From NCBI GenBank assembly GCA_031769625.1, contig JAUIMM010000169.1:10784001-10848000 (forward strand): a stretch of 64,000 nt of DNA. Reading direction: 5' to 3'. Shown here piece by piece: positions 11,069-21,628 of the stretch. Below the pieces are notes generated by a model. It saw only the letters and a program-made list of their open reading frames with translations, was not told the DNA's origin and ran no database searches. The translations under genes and the position numbers were made by a program. Position 1 is the stretch's first letter. The number at the start of each line of letters is the position of its first letter. The DNA is from Taudactylus pleione (Eukaryota; Chordata; Amphibia; Anura; Myobatrachidae).

Positions 11069-11619
11069 GGGCCTGATTCAGACCCGCTCGCGAGCGCTGA
11101 GCGCTCGCAAGCAGGTCGATGTTGGCCAAGTGCGCATGCGCACGAAGGAGCCGGCTCCATCGTGCGCATGCGCGAGACCCGCATAGCGACGGGCAAGCCG
11201 TCGCTATGGGTCTCGCTGCAAAGGGGGTGTGCTGTCGCTGTTGAATGACAGCACTCCCCCTTTGGTTGGCGTGCCGGGGGCGTTGCTGCCCAGACAGAGG
11301 CGTTCAATGGGAACGCCTACCATCTGGGGCCGGCCCCACTGACATCACAAATGATGTCAGTGGAAGTGCTCTCGGCTCTGATAGAGCCAAAAGCACTCCA
11401 GGGCTTGCGGCAGACGAGACCCTGCCACAAGGGTCTCGTCGCAAGCCCGATGGTCACAATGGTCTTGACCATCGCGACCATCTTTTTGGCCGCTCGCTAT
11501 AGCTGTGGGTGGTCACCCACAGCTATGCGAGCAGCCAGGAGGCCGCTTTAAAAAAAGAAAGGGGGGGCACTGATTGAGAGCGAGCGCTCTGAAAGAGCGT
11601 CCGGCTCTGAATCAGGCCC
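11069..11619. mobile_element. multi-hairpin MITE (family A), copy A4
   Basis: Complete copy. Termini GGGCCTGATTCAGACC and GGCTCTGAATCAGGCCC are flanked by TCT on both sides (11066-11068, 11620-11622). It contains the same order of palindromes as A3 plus a GCTGTGGGTGGTCACCCACAGC block (11500-11523) also present in A1, A2 and A7. The clean 3-bp duplication points to a PIF/Harbinger-type transposase. Confidence 0.7.
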
Positions 11620-11689
11620 TCTAAGCACTAAGAATACTCATAGTGGAATAAATCAGCTAAACTCTACAATTAGCATGGGGTAAAATGGA

Positions 11690-11820
11690 GAGATGTATCA
11701 AGCAGTGGAGAGAGATAAAGTACCAACTAATCAGGTCCTAACTGTCATATTTCCAACACAGCTTGTAAAATGATGGTTAGGAGCTGATTGGCTGGTATTT
11801 TATCTCTCTCCAAGACTTGA
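11690..11820. mobile_element. foldback element, relative of 7858-8015
   Basis: Imperfect inverted repeat with GAGAGAGATAAAGTACCAAC and complementary TTTATCTCTCTCCAAG arms around an AACACAGCTTGTAAAATGA loop. Confidence 0.55.
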
Positions 11821-11945
11821 AAACATGAAACATGTAGGCAAAAATGCATGTTCATCTACCACGGAGAATGATGGAACACAGGAAATAACCAACAAATTTA
11901 CCAATATCTGGGGTGATGGGATAGACTCCTCCCTCTGAAGACTCT

Positions 11946-12293
11946 GGGCCTGATTCAGAGCTGAACGCTCTGACCAGAGCGCTCGCTCTGAATCAGGGCC
12001 CTCCTACCTTTTTTTGGAGCGTCCTCATGGAGCGTACATATAGCGAGCGTCCATGATGATGGTCGCGATGGTCTTGACCATCGGGCTTGTGACGGAGACC
12101 CTGCGGTAGGGTCTCGCTGCCGCAAGCCCTGGAGTGATTTTGACTCTATCAGAGCCAAAATCACTCCCACTGACATCACTAGTGATGTCAGTGGGGCCGG
12201 CTTGAGACGGGAGGCGTTCCCATGGGAACGCCTCCGTCTGGCAGGCACGCCCCCGGCACGCCCACCAAAGGGGGCGTGCTGTCAATCAACATT
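11946..12293. mobile_element. multi-hairpin MITE (family A), copy A5, truncated
   Basis: Starts GGGCCTGATTCAGAGC and runs antisense through the GACATCACTAGTGATGTC and GGGGGCGTGCTGTCAA blocks. It stops abruptly at about 12293, before an unrelated segment that leads into an L2-like fragment. Confidence 0.6.
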
Positions 12294-12388
12294 GGAATGG
12301 GTGAGGGCTTTGTAAGTGAGTGTGAGAACATTGAATTGGGTTCTGAAAAGGAAGGGGAGTCAGTGGATAGCTTGTAGGAGAGAGGAAG

Positions 12389-12740
12389 CACACCGCCTCT
12401 CATGCCAATTGATTACTTCCTCCCACTCCCACCTCCAAGATTTTGCCCGTGCTGCTCCCCACCTTTGGAACTCTATCCCTCTTCCCATCAGAATCTCCAC
12501 CTCTCTACAATCCTTCAAATGGGCTCTCAAGACCCACTACTTCATCAAAGCCTTCCAGCTCTCATCTTAACTTGCTACTACATACTCCTTCCTCCCTGCC
12601 TACCCCATCTTTGTCACACCTGTTTGTCTGCCCCTCCCCTTTAGAATGTAAGCTCTTACGAGCAGGGCCCTTTACCCTCTTGTGCTTCTCCTACATTCAT
12701 CTACTTTTTACTCCCCACTAGGGCACTTAACACTTGTTTG
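12389..12740 (+). mobile_element. 3' fragment of an L2-like LINE
   Basis: Colinear with the end of the larger LINE at about 15620-15970: shared blocks include TTTTGCCCGTGCTGCTCC, GGGCTCTCAAGACCCACTAC, TTCATCAA.GCCTTCCAGCTC and TAGGGCAC.TAACAC. It keeps only C-terminal codons and 3' untranslated sequence, so it is a dead copy. Confidence 0.65.
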
Positions 12741-13137
12741 TTTTATTTTAAACCCTTAATTTCACAAGTCGCCAGAAGAGGGAGTATTGTACTGTACAAC
12801 GTCAATAAGATATCAATAAGAAAAGCATCAGCTTTAACCCAGTGGAGATTTTTTTTTTAGCCTGTATTATCTTTAAGGTTTTCATATCATATGGCAAGTG
12901 AGGATTACATGGGTGCTAAAATAAATAATAATTGCCAACAGGCACACATGGTGAAGCAATTCTGAAAGATCTGACCCAATGCTATTTCTCAAAAATAAAA
13001 AGAAAAAAAGAATCAGATCAGTTATCATTATTATTATTATTATATTATTATCTATATTTATACAACGCCACAGCACTTTACAGAGTATAAGCCCCCTCTC
13101 AGCTAATTACATTGACTCCCTTATGTTATCGGGCTTA
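12741..13137. other. intergenic, with a short L2/SINE-like tail at 13020-13095
   Basis: An ATTATT run followed by TATTTATACAACGCCACAGCACTTTACAGAG resembles the conserved 3' end of vertebrate interspersed repeats (compare 52565-52625), here as a stub. The rest is unassigned. Confidence 0.4.
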
Positions 13138-13378
13138 GGGCCTGATTCAGACCCGCTCGCGAGCGCTGAGCGCTTGCAAGTGGGTCGATGGTGCCCTAGA
13201 GCACATGTGCACGATGGAGGGAGCTCCATCGTGCGCATGCGCGAGACCCAGATAGCGATAGCCAAGCTGTCGCTCCGGGTCACGCACCAAAGGGGCCGTG
13301 CTGTCGATGTTGAGTGACAGCACGCACCCTTTGGTGGGCGTGCCAGGGGCATGGCTGCCAGACGGAGGCGTTCCCATG
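13138..13378. mobile_element. multi-hairpin MITE (family A), copy A6, 3'-truncated
   Basis: Starts GGGCCTGATTCAGACC and keeps the first palindromes (GGAGGGAGCTCC around 13217, CACCAAAGGGG...CCCTTTGGTG). It is cut at GGCGTTCCCATG, where L2-like LINE sequence begins, so the LINE or a deletion removed its second half. Confidence 0.6.
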
Positions 13379-16165
13379 CTTCCTGGCTTTCTCACTTTCT
13401 CTCCTCAGATCTTCCCTCCATTATCCTAGGTGATTTTAATATTCCTATTGACATTCCCACAGAATCCTCTGCAGCTAAACTCTTTACCCTCACCTCTTCA
13501 TTTGGTCTCGCCCAATGGACCTCATCACCCTCCCATGTGAGTGGGCACTCACTTGATTTGGTCTTTACTCACCATTGTGATATTTCTGATTACTCCAATT
13601 CCCCATTCCCCCTCTCTGATCTTAACCTCTCTTTTAGCCTATCCCTCTCTCCTTCCCCTCCTTTACCTCCTAAGGCCACCATTACTAAGCGGAACATTGA
13701 GGCTATTGACACTGTTGCTTTTTCCTCCCTGCTAGACTCTCTTCTCTCCCCTATCCTTTCTCTCTCCTGTCCTGAACAAGCTACTTTCCTATACAATTCC
13801 TCCCTTACTTCTGCTCTTGATTCTGTTGCTCCGGCAACAACTACTCACCCTCGCAGGTCCACACCACAACCCTGGCATTCCAAATGCACCAGGTACCTGC
13901 AAAAGTGTTCAAGAATTGCCGAGCATCAGTGGAGAAAATCACGCTCTAAGGCTGACTTCCTCCATTTCAAATTTATTCTCTCATCCTACAGTGCTGCCCT
14001 GTCGCTCTCCAAACAAACATATTTCAAGAACCTCATCTCCTCCCAGTCCTCAAATCCCCGGCGTCTCTTTGCCACTTTCCCTTCTCGCCTCCCCTCCTCA
14101 CTCTCCGCCCTTGACTTTGCCACCTACTTTACATCTAAAATTGACTCCATACATAAGGACATCATATCCCATCAGACCCTCAGCACTCCTCCCCCTCCCT
14201 TCCCTAACCACCCGTCCAATTCTGCCTCACCAACCCTGACATCCTTCTCCCCTGTTTCTGGAGAGGAAGTCATGGCCCTAATCAGGTCCTCCCCTCCTTG
14301 CACCTCCCCTCTTGACCCTATCCCTTCCCGTCTCCTCTGTTACCTGTCTCCTTCTGCCTGTTCCCATCTTGCTCACCTACTTAATCTATCCTGTCATCTG
14401 GCACTGTCCCTTCTGCATTCAAACATGGCCTTGTCTCCCCCATTCTTAAAAAACCTACCCTTGATCCTAACATACTTTCCAACTACCGACCCATCTCTCT
14501 TTTCCCTTTTGCTTCTCCCTTTTGCTTCCAAACTACTTGAGCGTATTGTTTACAACCCCCTTACCACCTTCCTTTCCTCCCACTCCCTCCTTGACTCATT
14601 TCAATCTGGCTTCCGTTCTCTCCACTCCACTGAAACTGCCCTCACGAAAGTCAGCAATGACCTCCTTGCTGCCAAATCCAAGGGCTACTACTCTCTACTC
14701 ATTCTCCTTGACCTCTCTGCTACATTTGACACCACCCTCTCCTCCTGCAAATCCTTCACTCTCTTGGTTTACGTGGCACTGCCCTCTCCTGGCTTTCCTC
14801 CTACCTCCTTGATCATTCCTTCTCTGTGTCCTCTTATGACTCCTCTTCCCCCCCACTTCCACTAACAGTAGGAGTTCCCCAAGGTTCTGTTCTTGGACCT
14901 CTCCTTTTCTCCCTATACACATCCTCTTTAGATGAACTCATTAACTCCTTTGACCTCCCATATCATCGCTATGCTGATGATACTCAAATTTACCTTTCCA
15001 CCCCTGAGCTCTCCCCCTCGCTCTTTACCCATATCTCCAATTGTCTCTCTGCTGTCTCTTCATGGATGTCCCAGCGCTTTCTTAAACTTAAAATGTCTAA
15101 GACTGAGCTGATCATCTTCCCACCCTCTTCCACTACCTCACTTCCCACAATTTCATTATCTATTGATGGCACAACTATCTCCTATAGCCCCAAAGTGCTC
15201 TGCCTTGGAGTTATCCTAGACTCCTCCCTCTCATTTAAACCACCTCTCGCAGTCCTGCCGTCTCCACTTAAAAAAATATCTCCAGGATTAGACCCTTCCT
15301 CATGCCACTAAAACCCTCATCCACTAACTGGTCATCTCCAGATTGGACTACTGCAACCTTCTCCTAACTGGCCTCCCAGTCTCTCACCTCTCTCCACTAC
15401 AATCAGTTCTCAATGCTGCTGCTCAGCTCATCTTCCTCTCCAGACGTTCTACATCTGCTTCCCCTCTCCTTCAAGCCCTACACTGGCTCCCCTTCCCCTT
15501 CAGATGCCAATTCAAGGTTCTTACTCTCGCCTACAAAGCCTTCACCAAAGCCTCTCCCACATACATTTCTGACCTTCTCTCCCCTCACACTCCCGCCCAT
15601 CCACTTCGCTCATCTAATGCATGCCGCCTCTCTTGCCAACTGATTACTTCCTCCCACTCCCACAACTAAGATTTTGCCCGTGCTGCTCCCTACCTTTGGA
15701 ATGCTCTCCCTCTCCCTATCAGACTCTCCAACTCTCTACAAATCTTCAAACGGGCTCTCAAGACCCACTACTTCATCAAGGCCTTCCAGCTCTCAGCCTA
15801 ACCCACCTCATGCTCTTTCCTCACTATCTTCCCCTTCTGTGTCACGCCTGTCTGTCTGCCCTCCCCTTCAGAATATGAGCTCTCACGAGCAGGGACCTCT
15901 TCCCTCATGTGCTTCTCTTTACATTTTCTTCAACTCTTTTCTCCCCATTAGGGCACCTAACACATGACTGCCAACTCCGTGCTGCTTATTGTGAGTGTCT
16001 AACTGCTATTGCAGCAATGTATATAAATTGTATCCTTGTCCTGCACTGTAATGTAGTGTAAGTTACTTGTTTCTTGTTCACTTGTTAGTTCTATGTACTA
16101 TGTAAGGAGCTGCGGCGCCATATAAATAAAGGATGATAATAATAATAATAATAATAATAATAATC
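13379..16165 (+). mobile_element. 5'-truncated L2/CR1-type LINE
   Basis: About 2.8 kb of one non-LTR retrotransposon. It enters in the endonuclease domain, passes through the reverse transcriptase and ends with a short 3' UTR (GCGCCATATAAATAAAGGATG) and an ATA-repeat tail (16136-16164). A simple-repeat tail instead of poly(A) is typical of the CR1/L2 group. Very pyrimidine-rich on the coding strand. A related fragment lies 1 kb upstream at 12389-12740. Confidence 0.8.
13384..15669 (+). pseudogene. L2-like LINE ORF2 remnant (endonuclease C-terminus and reverse transcriptase)
   Basis: Encodes the end of an AP-endonuclease domain (IILGDFNI at about 13414-13440, followed by SLDLVFTH) and then reverse transcriptase. 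Visible RT landmarks are [25 protein letters not shown] (the first catalytic Asp motif; usual form LDLSAAFDTVDH), [12 protein letters not shown] at about 14870, and YADD at about 14970 (the catalytic motif). The first frame (to 14865) and second frame (14826-15311) do not join: a deletion or frameshift lies near 14735, right after the first catalytic motif, and further breaks follow about 15250-15345. It cannot make an active enzyme. C-terminal codons continue in the frame to 15669. Family assignment to L2/CR1 is by motif wording and tail type. Confidence 0.75.
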
Positions 16166-16862
16166 AGTTCCTATATGCCCCATATGTATAGTTTTCATTT
16201 CAGGCAGTTCTGATTACACTCACAAACTGCCTCAGTGTTTGCACAATGAGATCATTGAACGATAATGAACTCTCAAAGTTTCATAATTTGGACATTAGTG
16301 ACATATTAACTTACAACATATTAACATATTTGTTTTATATTTATGCTACAAGCACAATAGGCCATGGTTAAATCAGTTAGAGACTTATCTCAAACTTTTA
16401 TCAAAATGCAACTTTGCCTTTCTTTACATTCAAAACTGATGATAATAGTTTGAGATAAGCATTTCGGAGTGCCACATGCTTGGCATTACAGGCCTTTTGT
16501 AAGGACACAATGCATAATCTATAAAGACATATTTTATCCAAGGAAGGTGCCATGTGCAATCTCTATGTGGGTCCCCACTCTCACTGGCACATGTGTAGTG
16601 AATACTCTGCAATGTGCCATCCCCAGGAAAGTGGTGCCGGTGTCATTTTCCCGGTGATTTCTGTCCAACGCATCCCAGTGATTTTTTAGTGGTAGCCTCC
16701 AGGTAATTGTATTCAGTGGGTGCAAGGAGAACCGCACACCCTGCACCCATAATAGATACGCCAATGAATCTATAATACCTAAGTGCTTTTACCTATCTGC
16801 AAAACAATTTGTCGTGATCCAGCACACTATCTAATCCCAAAACATGTGATTTTGCAAACTAT
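16166..16862. other. no gene recognised
   Basis: AT-rich, no terminal repeats or motif-bearing frames seen. Confidence 0.4.
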
Positions 16863-17461
16863 GGCCCTCATTCAGAGCCGTACGCTATTTGCGTTCGTTC
16901 GTTCAAAAACAAGGGGTGGCTATTCAAATGATCCGTACGCACATTGCAGTCTGTTCACACCTCTAAGTCTGAACGAGCGTGCAAAACATACGCTCGTTTA
17001 TTTGTTAAAAACGCCCCCTGGCCGCTCGCACCATACGTCATGTCCGCTATTTATTAGATTAATCGAGTACATCGACCAGCGTATGAACTGCTCGCTATTC
17101 TTGTGGTTGGTTTTTGCTACCACAAATTTGCGAGCAGTTCTGGCTATAAAATAACCCAGTGACGTGGTTAATGACGCTGCTGTATTAATTATGCACTCCC
17201 TTAAAACGCCAGTTTTGACCTTTAAGCACGCCTGCGATCGGATCTCCACTCCCCGTTTTCAAGCACCTTCCCCTGTTACCATCCACATACGCCTCATTCT
17301 GTCACTCAAAATAGCAGGCCCTCGCTATATTGCGTACCAACGATTTTCGGCCGCACTGACTGGTTCGCGCATGCGTACTAAAATCCGTACGCATGCGCAG
17401 ATGTGCAAACATCGCTCGGAACGAGCGTACTGCCGCTAACGAGCGGCTCTGAATGAGGGCC
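16863..17461. mobile_element. GATTCAG-type MITE (family B), copy B1, 599 bp
   Basis: Termini GGCCCTCATTCAGAGCCG and CGGCTCTGAATGAGGGCC with TAT on both flanks (16860-16862, 17462-17464). Interior arms include CGAACGAGCG motifs, GAACTGCTCGC...GCGAGCAGTTC (about 17085-17140) and CGCATGCGTAC...GTACGCATGCG. Copy B2 at 21629-22227 is also exactly 599 bp and inverted. The termini are shared with family A although interiors differ. Confidence 0.75.
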
Positions 17462-17615
17462 TATATGTTGTATTCATGTATCTATGTATTTTCTGTATGG
17501 AAAATGTTATTTTTAAATTGCATGTCCGTTGCTATTATGTATGAACCTTTGTACATAAGTCAGTATTGTCATCAAAGGGAAAAACCCTACTCTGCCAGCA
17601 CATCTGTCAAGGTCT

Positions 17616-18146
17616 AAAGCTGGGTACACACCTATACAATCGTCGGCCGTTCTTTTCAATATCGAGAGAACGGCCATTGGGTTGTATAGGTGTGTACGCT
17701 GTCCCGTTGCAGAACTTTCGATCGATAAAGGGTGAAAAACGTTCTGCATATTTACTCATCGGTTGCTCGCAGCTCATGTTCTGTTTCATTTTCATCGGAC
17801 TGAGCGGGAGCATATCGGAACAAAACTGCAGTGTGTACTACTGTGCAAAAGTGCAGTGTGTATTACTGAGCGATTGCACGATTAATCGTGCACTGTAATG
17901 TTGGAAACGACCAGCGATGTGCGCTCCAACTGGTCGTTTCCAACGTCTGAAAGCATGTTCATCGCCTGAACATGCAGGCCAATCTGCCAATAATGACAGA
18001 TTGGCCATGTTCAGGAATGACGGAGGGTTCCTACACTGAACGACATATCGTTCAGTGTAGGCACTACAGGGGATCAGGAACAACTGTACGATTATGATGT
18101 CATAATCGTACCGTCTTTCCTAATCGCCTATTGTATACGTATCTTT
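17616..18146. mobile_element. Harbinger-type MITE (family T), larger copy
   Basis: Begins AGCTGGGTACACACCTATAC after TAA and ends in a degraded complement (GTATACGTATCT) before TTAG. It contains a terminal hairpin (CACACCTATACAATC...GTTGTATAGGTGTG, 17626-17697) and long internal arms (GGAAACGACCAG/CTGGTCGTTTCC; CCTACACTGAACG/CGTTCAGTGTAGG). The same terminus, including the duplicated GTACACACCTATACAAT block, is found at the edge of the decayed Harbinger at 31590-31754. Confidence 0.6.
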
Positions 18147-18149
18147 AGG

Positions 18150-18385
18150 GTGTATATATGTGTATGCATGTGTTAGTGTGTGCATATACTGTATGTGTAT
18201 TTATGTGTTAGTGTGTATATATGTTAGTGTGTGTATACTGTATATGTGTTAGTGTGTATATATGTGTATGTATGTATTACTATTAATGTGTATATATGTG
18301 AGTTTTATATATAATATATACATGTTTGCTATATAATATATAAATATATATATATTTATATATATATTTATATTTATATATATAT
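18150..18385. repeat. TG/TA-rich tandem repeat
   Basis: Units of the type GTGTATATATGTGTTA repeat imperfectly before passing into pure TA dinucleotides at 18305-18385. Confidence 0.8.
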
Positions 18386-18560
18386 ATAGTTACCCCGGAG
18401 GGGGTCCTTTTTTTGCTATCTACAAGTCTCAGAGTGCCGCTTTTTGGACATATTGGATTATTTATGGGGAATTACCACCCTATTGGAGGGCACCGGAGCA
18501 AGTTCATTACCTAAAGGACTGGTGAGTGCCGGGGTTCAGCCTGCAATATATATATATGAT
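18386..18560 (+). mobile_element. tail fragment of hammerhead-type retroelement
   Basis: Shares with 60301-60455 and (inverted) 63536-63680 the order: T-run, CAAGTCT, AGAGTGCCGC, TTTTGGA-AT, GAGGGCACC, and a second GAGTGCCG before a TA repeat. No hammerhead core is present in this copy. Confidence 0.45.
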
Positions 18561-18884
18561 AAGGTAAGTCATGACTTATGAGACTTAGCGGTAGCAGGGA
18601 AAGGGGGAGGGGGGGCCAGGGGCCTTTCTATTTTATCAGTCCCGGGCCCCACAATTTCTGATGGCAGCCCTGGTTGCATATACAACTATTTATTCTGTAT
18701 TCTAAAGATGTACTGTAGATCTAGCCTACTTTAATCCTTGTTTTGCTACTAAAAATTGCATAAATTTGAACACAAAAACTGGTAAGGACTATATAATTGT
18801 TGTGTTTTAAATAAATTGATTGTGTACCTACTATTTATTTTTAAACAATAATTTTTTTGCTTATTTTGAACAGATTTTACAGAA
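18561..18884. other. repeat debris
   Basis: Includes an inverted CAGGGCTGCCATCAGAAA end (complement at about 18655-18672). The rest, to the MADF frame, is AT-rich. Confidence 0.4.
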
Positions 18885-19298
18885 ATGGCAGAAAGTAATG
18901 TTGATTTCATAAGGAAGTTCATCTAGGCCTACAGATGCCAGGAATGCCTCTGGAATACTAAATCATGGGATTATTCCAATAGGCTAATGAGAGCTGGAGG
19001 GGCTGATGAATGTCAGCCTGCCATACTACCCAGTGGAAAACGGTGACTGGGTGAGAGCTAAAATTGCCAACATAAGGACAGTGTTCAAGAAGGAGTTAAA
19101 CAAGAGGGAAGCATCAAAAAAATCAGGGGCAGGAGCAGATGGAGTCTACGTGCCCAAGTTCTGGTACTTTGAGCTCCTGATGTTCACCGTAGACCAGGAG
19201 CTGCCTAGAGCATCCATTGGCAACCTATCCATGGAATTGGGTGCCTCGGCTCAAATTCAACCAACCCTGACACAGAGGAATTTCCCTCCAGTGGCATT
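18885..19298 (+). pseudogene. MADF-domain (Myb/SANT-like) protein of a Harbinger transposon, exon 1
   Basis: Encodes a recognisable MADF DNA-binding domain: an N-terminal MAESNVDFI, then CLWNTKSWDYSNR, then IANIRTVFKKELNK, then YVPKFWYF and further to FPPVAL. MADF proteins accompany many PIF/Harbinger transposases and help them bind DNA. This copy is dead: an in-frame TAG sits after 13 codons (18924-18926) and a frameshift follows near 19040, where the second half continues in another frame. A good splice donor (GTAAGT at 19299) ends the exon. The matching acceptor and exon 2 are at 22643/22645, beyond transposase sequence lying on the opposite strand. Confidence 0.7.
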
Positions 19299-19414
19299 GT
19301 AAGTACACAGTAAATAATAAATTAACACACACGGTTAAAAGTGTATTTTTAAACAAAACTTATTTCAATATCACACTAGAAATATAAAGGGAGGATGTGA
19401 TAGAAATTTAACGT

Positions 19415-19660
19415 TAGTATGTGGCAAAGACATTTGCTTATATCATGTCGTCCTGCCATGACACTGCACTTACACTATTAAAGTACTGCAAGTACTCTTC
19501 CCTGGTCAATTTAGCATGTACAGTGGCACTTCAACATAGATTGGTCTCCAGTGGTGTAAAACCTACTGCTTCCTCCACCGTGTCACTGTCGTCCATTGCA
19601 GAAAGTGAGGGGTGTGCTGTATGTGTTTTATGCCATAAATAGTTGGGGATGTACAGTAGT
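19415..19660 (-). pseudogene. Harbinger transposase, C-terminal fragment
   Basis: The minus-strand translation contains a run equivalent to the end of PIF/Harbinger transposases: TPLETNLC, then VHAKLTREEYLQYFNS and AVSWQDD before a stop. At least one in-frame stop breaks it. It continues the transposase segment at 22250-22578, from which it is now separated by inserted repeats (19690-22230). It lies directly after MADF exon 1, inside that gene's intron. Confidence 0.6.
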
Positions 19661-19799
19661 TGAAATAGCGATGACTGGGAAGCAGCCTGTCTAAATCCTG
19701 GCATCGAAATCCCGACTCGAACTAAAGATAGGCATCGAAATTCCGATGCCCGTCTACAGTAGATCCCGACGGTGGAATCTCAACAGACGGCTTCCTGAA

Positions 19800-20000
19800 C
19801 TAAGGTCTTAGCTCTTAGGCGGGGAGGTTTAGGTTTAGGCACCCCTGGGGGGACTTAGGGTTAGGCACCCCCCAGGGAGGGTTAGGGTTGGGCTGCGGGG
19901 AGGGGGAATTAGGGTTAGGCACCACCGGGGGGAGGTTAGGGTTAGGCACCACCAAGGGAGGGTTAGGAGGGAGAGGGTTAGAGTCAGTAGCGCTTCTATA
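19800..20000. repeat. GTTAGGGTTAGGCACC tandem units
   Basis: About five imperfect units of roughly 35 bases, each with GGTTAGGGTTAGGCACC(A/C)CC and a G-run. The resemblance to telomeric TTAGGG is only two repeats per unit, so this is an internal repeat of an interspersed element rather than an interstitial telomere. Confidence 0.65.
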
Positions 20001-20081
20001 CATTTTGCTCCCCCTGCAAAAAAAGTTTGGACAACAGCACGTAGATTCCCTATACTGTCCATGAGGACAGTATACTGTCCG

Positions 20082-20765
20082 TGTGAGGGTACAGACAGGG
20101 TGGTGTGAAGAGGGGATGAGGCAGGGTGGTTGGTATGAGGGGGGGGATGTGTGAGGGTGCAGACAGGATGGTGTGAGAGGAGGATGAGGCAGGGTGTTTG
20201 GTATGAGGGGGGATGTGTGTGAGGGTGCAGAGCAGACAGGGTGGTGTGAGGGGGGGATGAGGCAGGGTGGTTGGTATGAGGGGGGATTTGTGTGAGGGTG
20301 CAGAGCAGACAGGGTGGTGTGGGGGGGGATGAGGCAGGGTGGTTGGTATGAGGGGGGATGTGTGTTAGGGTGCAGAGCAGACAGGGTGGTGTGAGGGGGG
20401 AATGAGACAGGGTGGTTGGTATGAGGGGAATATGTGTGTGAGGGTGCAGAGCAGACAGGGTGGTGAGAGGGTTGGATGAGGCAGGGTGGTTAGTATGAGG
20501 GGGGATGTGTGTGAGGGTGCAGAGCAGACAGGGTGGTGTGAGGGGGGAGAGACAGGGTGTTTGGTATGAGGGGAGGTGTGTGTGAGGGTGCAGAGCAGAC
20601 AGGGTGGTGTGAGGGGGGGATGAGGCAGTGTGGTTGGTATGAGGGGGGGATGTGTGTGAGGGTGCAGAGCAGGCAGAGTGGTGTGAGGGGGGAATGAGAC
20701 AGGGTGTTTGGTATGAGCAAGGGGGATGCATGTGAGGGTGCAGAGCAGACAGGGTGGTGTCCGGA
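20082..20765. repeat. G-rich minisatellite, ~70-bp unit, about 10 copies
   Basis: Units begin GAGGGTGCAGAGCAGACAGG and run through GGTGGTGTGAGGGGGGATGAGGCAGGG and TTGGTATGAGG. Starts are near 20084, 20151, 20221, 20295, 20367, 20440, 20511, 20585, 20658 and 20736, with spacing about 67-78. The strand is strongly purine-skewed with G runs of 6-9. A 342-residue minus-strand frame over it is a low-complexity artefact. Confidence 0.85.
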
Positions 20766-20769
20766 GGTG

Positions 20770-21628
20770 AGCAGGAAGAGCTGGCGGAGGGGTTAGGATG
20801 CTGCTGGGCTGGGCAGTGCCAGTCACTGAGGTGAGCAAGGGAGCACACAGGCAGGATGGGCACAGGATGGCACTGAGCTAGCAGCAGTGCGCCGTTTCAC
20901 CTGCCTCCTCTCTGGCTCCGCTCCGCTGCCCGTATCCCCCAGGCATGAACCCGATAGCCTCGGCTGTGCTTGGAGACGTTGATGTCAACAGCCCAGGTAC
21001 GGGTCCCATGCTGAACCTCTCTACATAGTTCCCAGGGCTGCTGGCCGCTCCGATGTATTCCCGGTACTGGCCGGGCTCCAACTGCCGAGCATTTCCCATC
21101 AGAGGCGGCGGAGCATCACCAGGGGCGGGTACAGCTGCTCTCAACCAATCACCTGCTGTAACGCCAAGAAGGGGGCATGGATACCGTGATGTATAGTACC
21201 ATTAATTATCATATCTCTGCACCTCTGCCCTATACTGTATAATATATATATATATATCATATCACTACGCGCGCCCCCTGCCAGCATCCCCAAGACACCG
21301 CGGGGTCTGCGGGGACCGTTGTTACACCACTGGGTAGAGTTAGTGTACTTACGTTCCCCTGTCGGGATCTCTCATGATTGGGCTACCGGCATTGGTATTT
21401 CACCCGGTGGCTATTCAGCCACCGGGATATAATACCCAACCCCTGTTGTGTAGGACACAATAGACCATAACCACTTTGTCTATTTTATCTAAACATAAAT
21501 TAATGACTAAATGAAAATTCTAAATTTGTTGCTCAGGATCCCAAAAGTATTCTCCACCACTCTCCTGGAATGGGACAATCTATAATTTAAAATTCTACGT
21601 TCACGGTTAAGTGACCCTAGTGGATAGA
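20770..21628. other. no gene recognised; GC-rich then repeat flank
   Basis: GC-rich sequence to about 21180, a TA run at 21240-21258, and repeat-like CCGGCATTGGTATTTC / GGTGGCTATTCAGCCACC strings at 21370-21430. No protein motif was identified. Confidence 0.35.

Noticed and set aside
19850..19980. Interstitial telomere repeat
   Set aside because: TTAGGG occurs only twice per ~35-bp unit and is embedded in an unrelated G-rich unit; better read as an internal tandem repeat.
19835..20863. 342-residue minus-strand open frame rich in His, Pro, Thr
   Set aside because: Lies over the ~70-bp G-rich minisatellite and the TTAGGG-type repeat; composition is a translation of the repeat with no recognisable domain or splice context.
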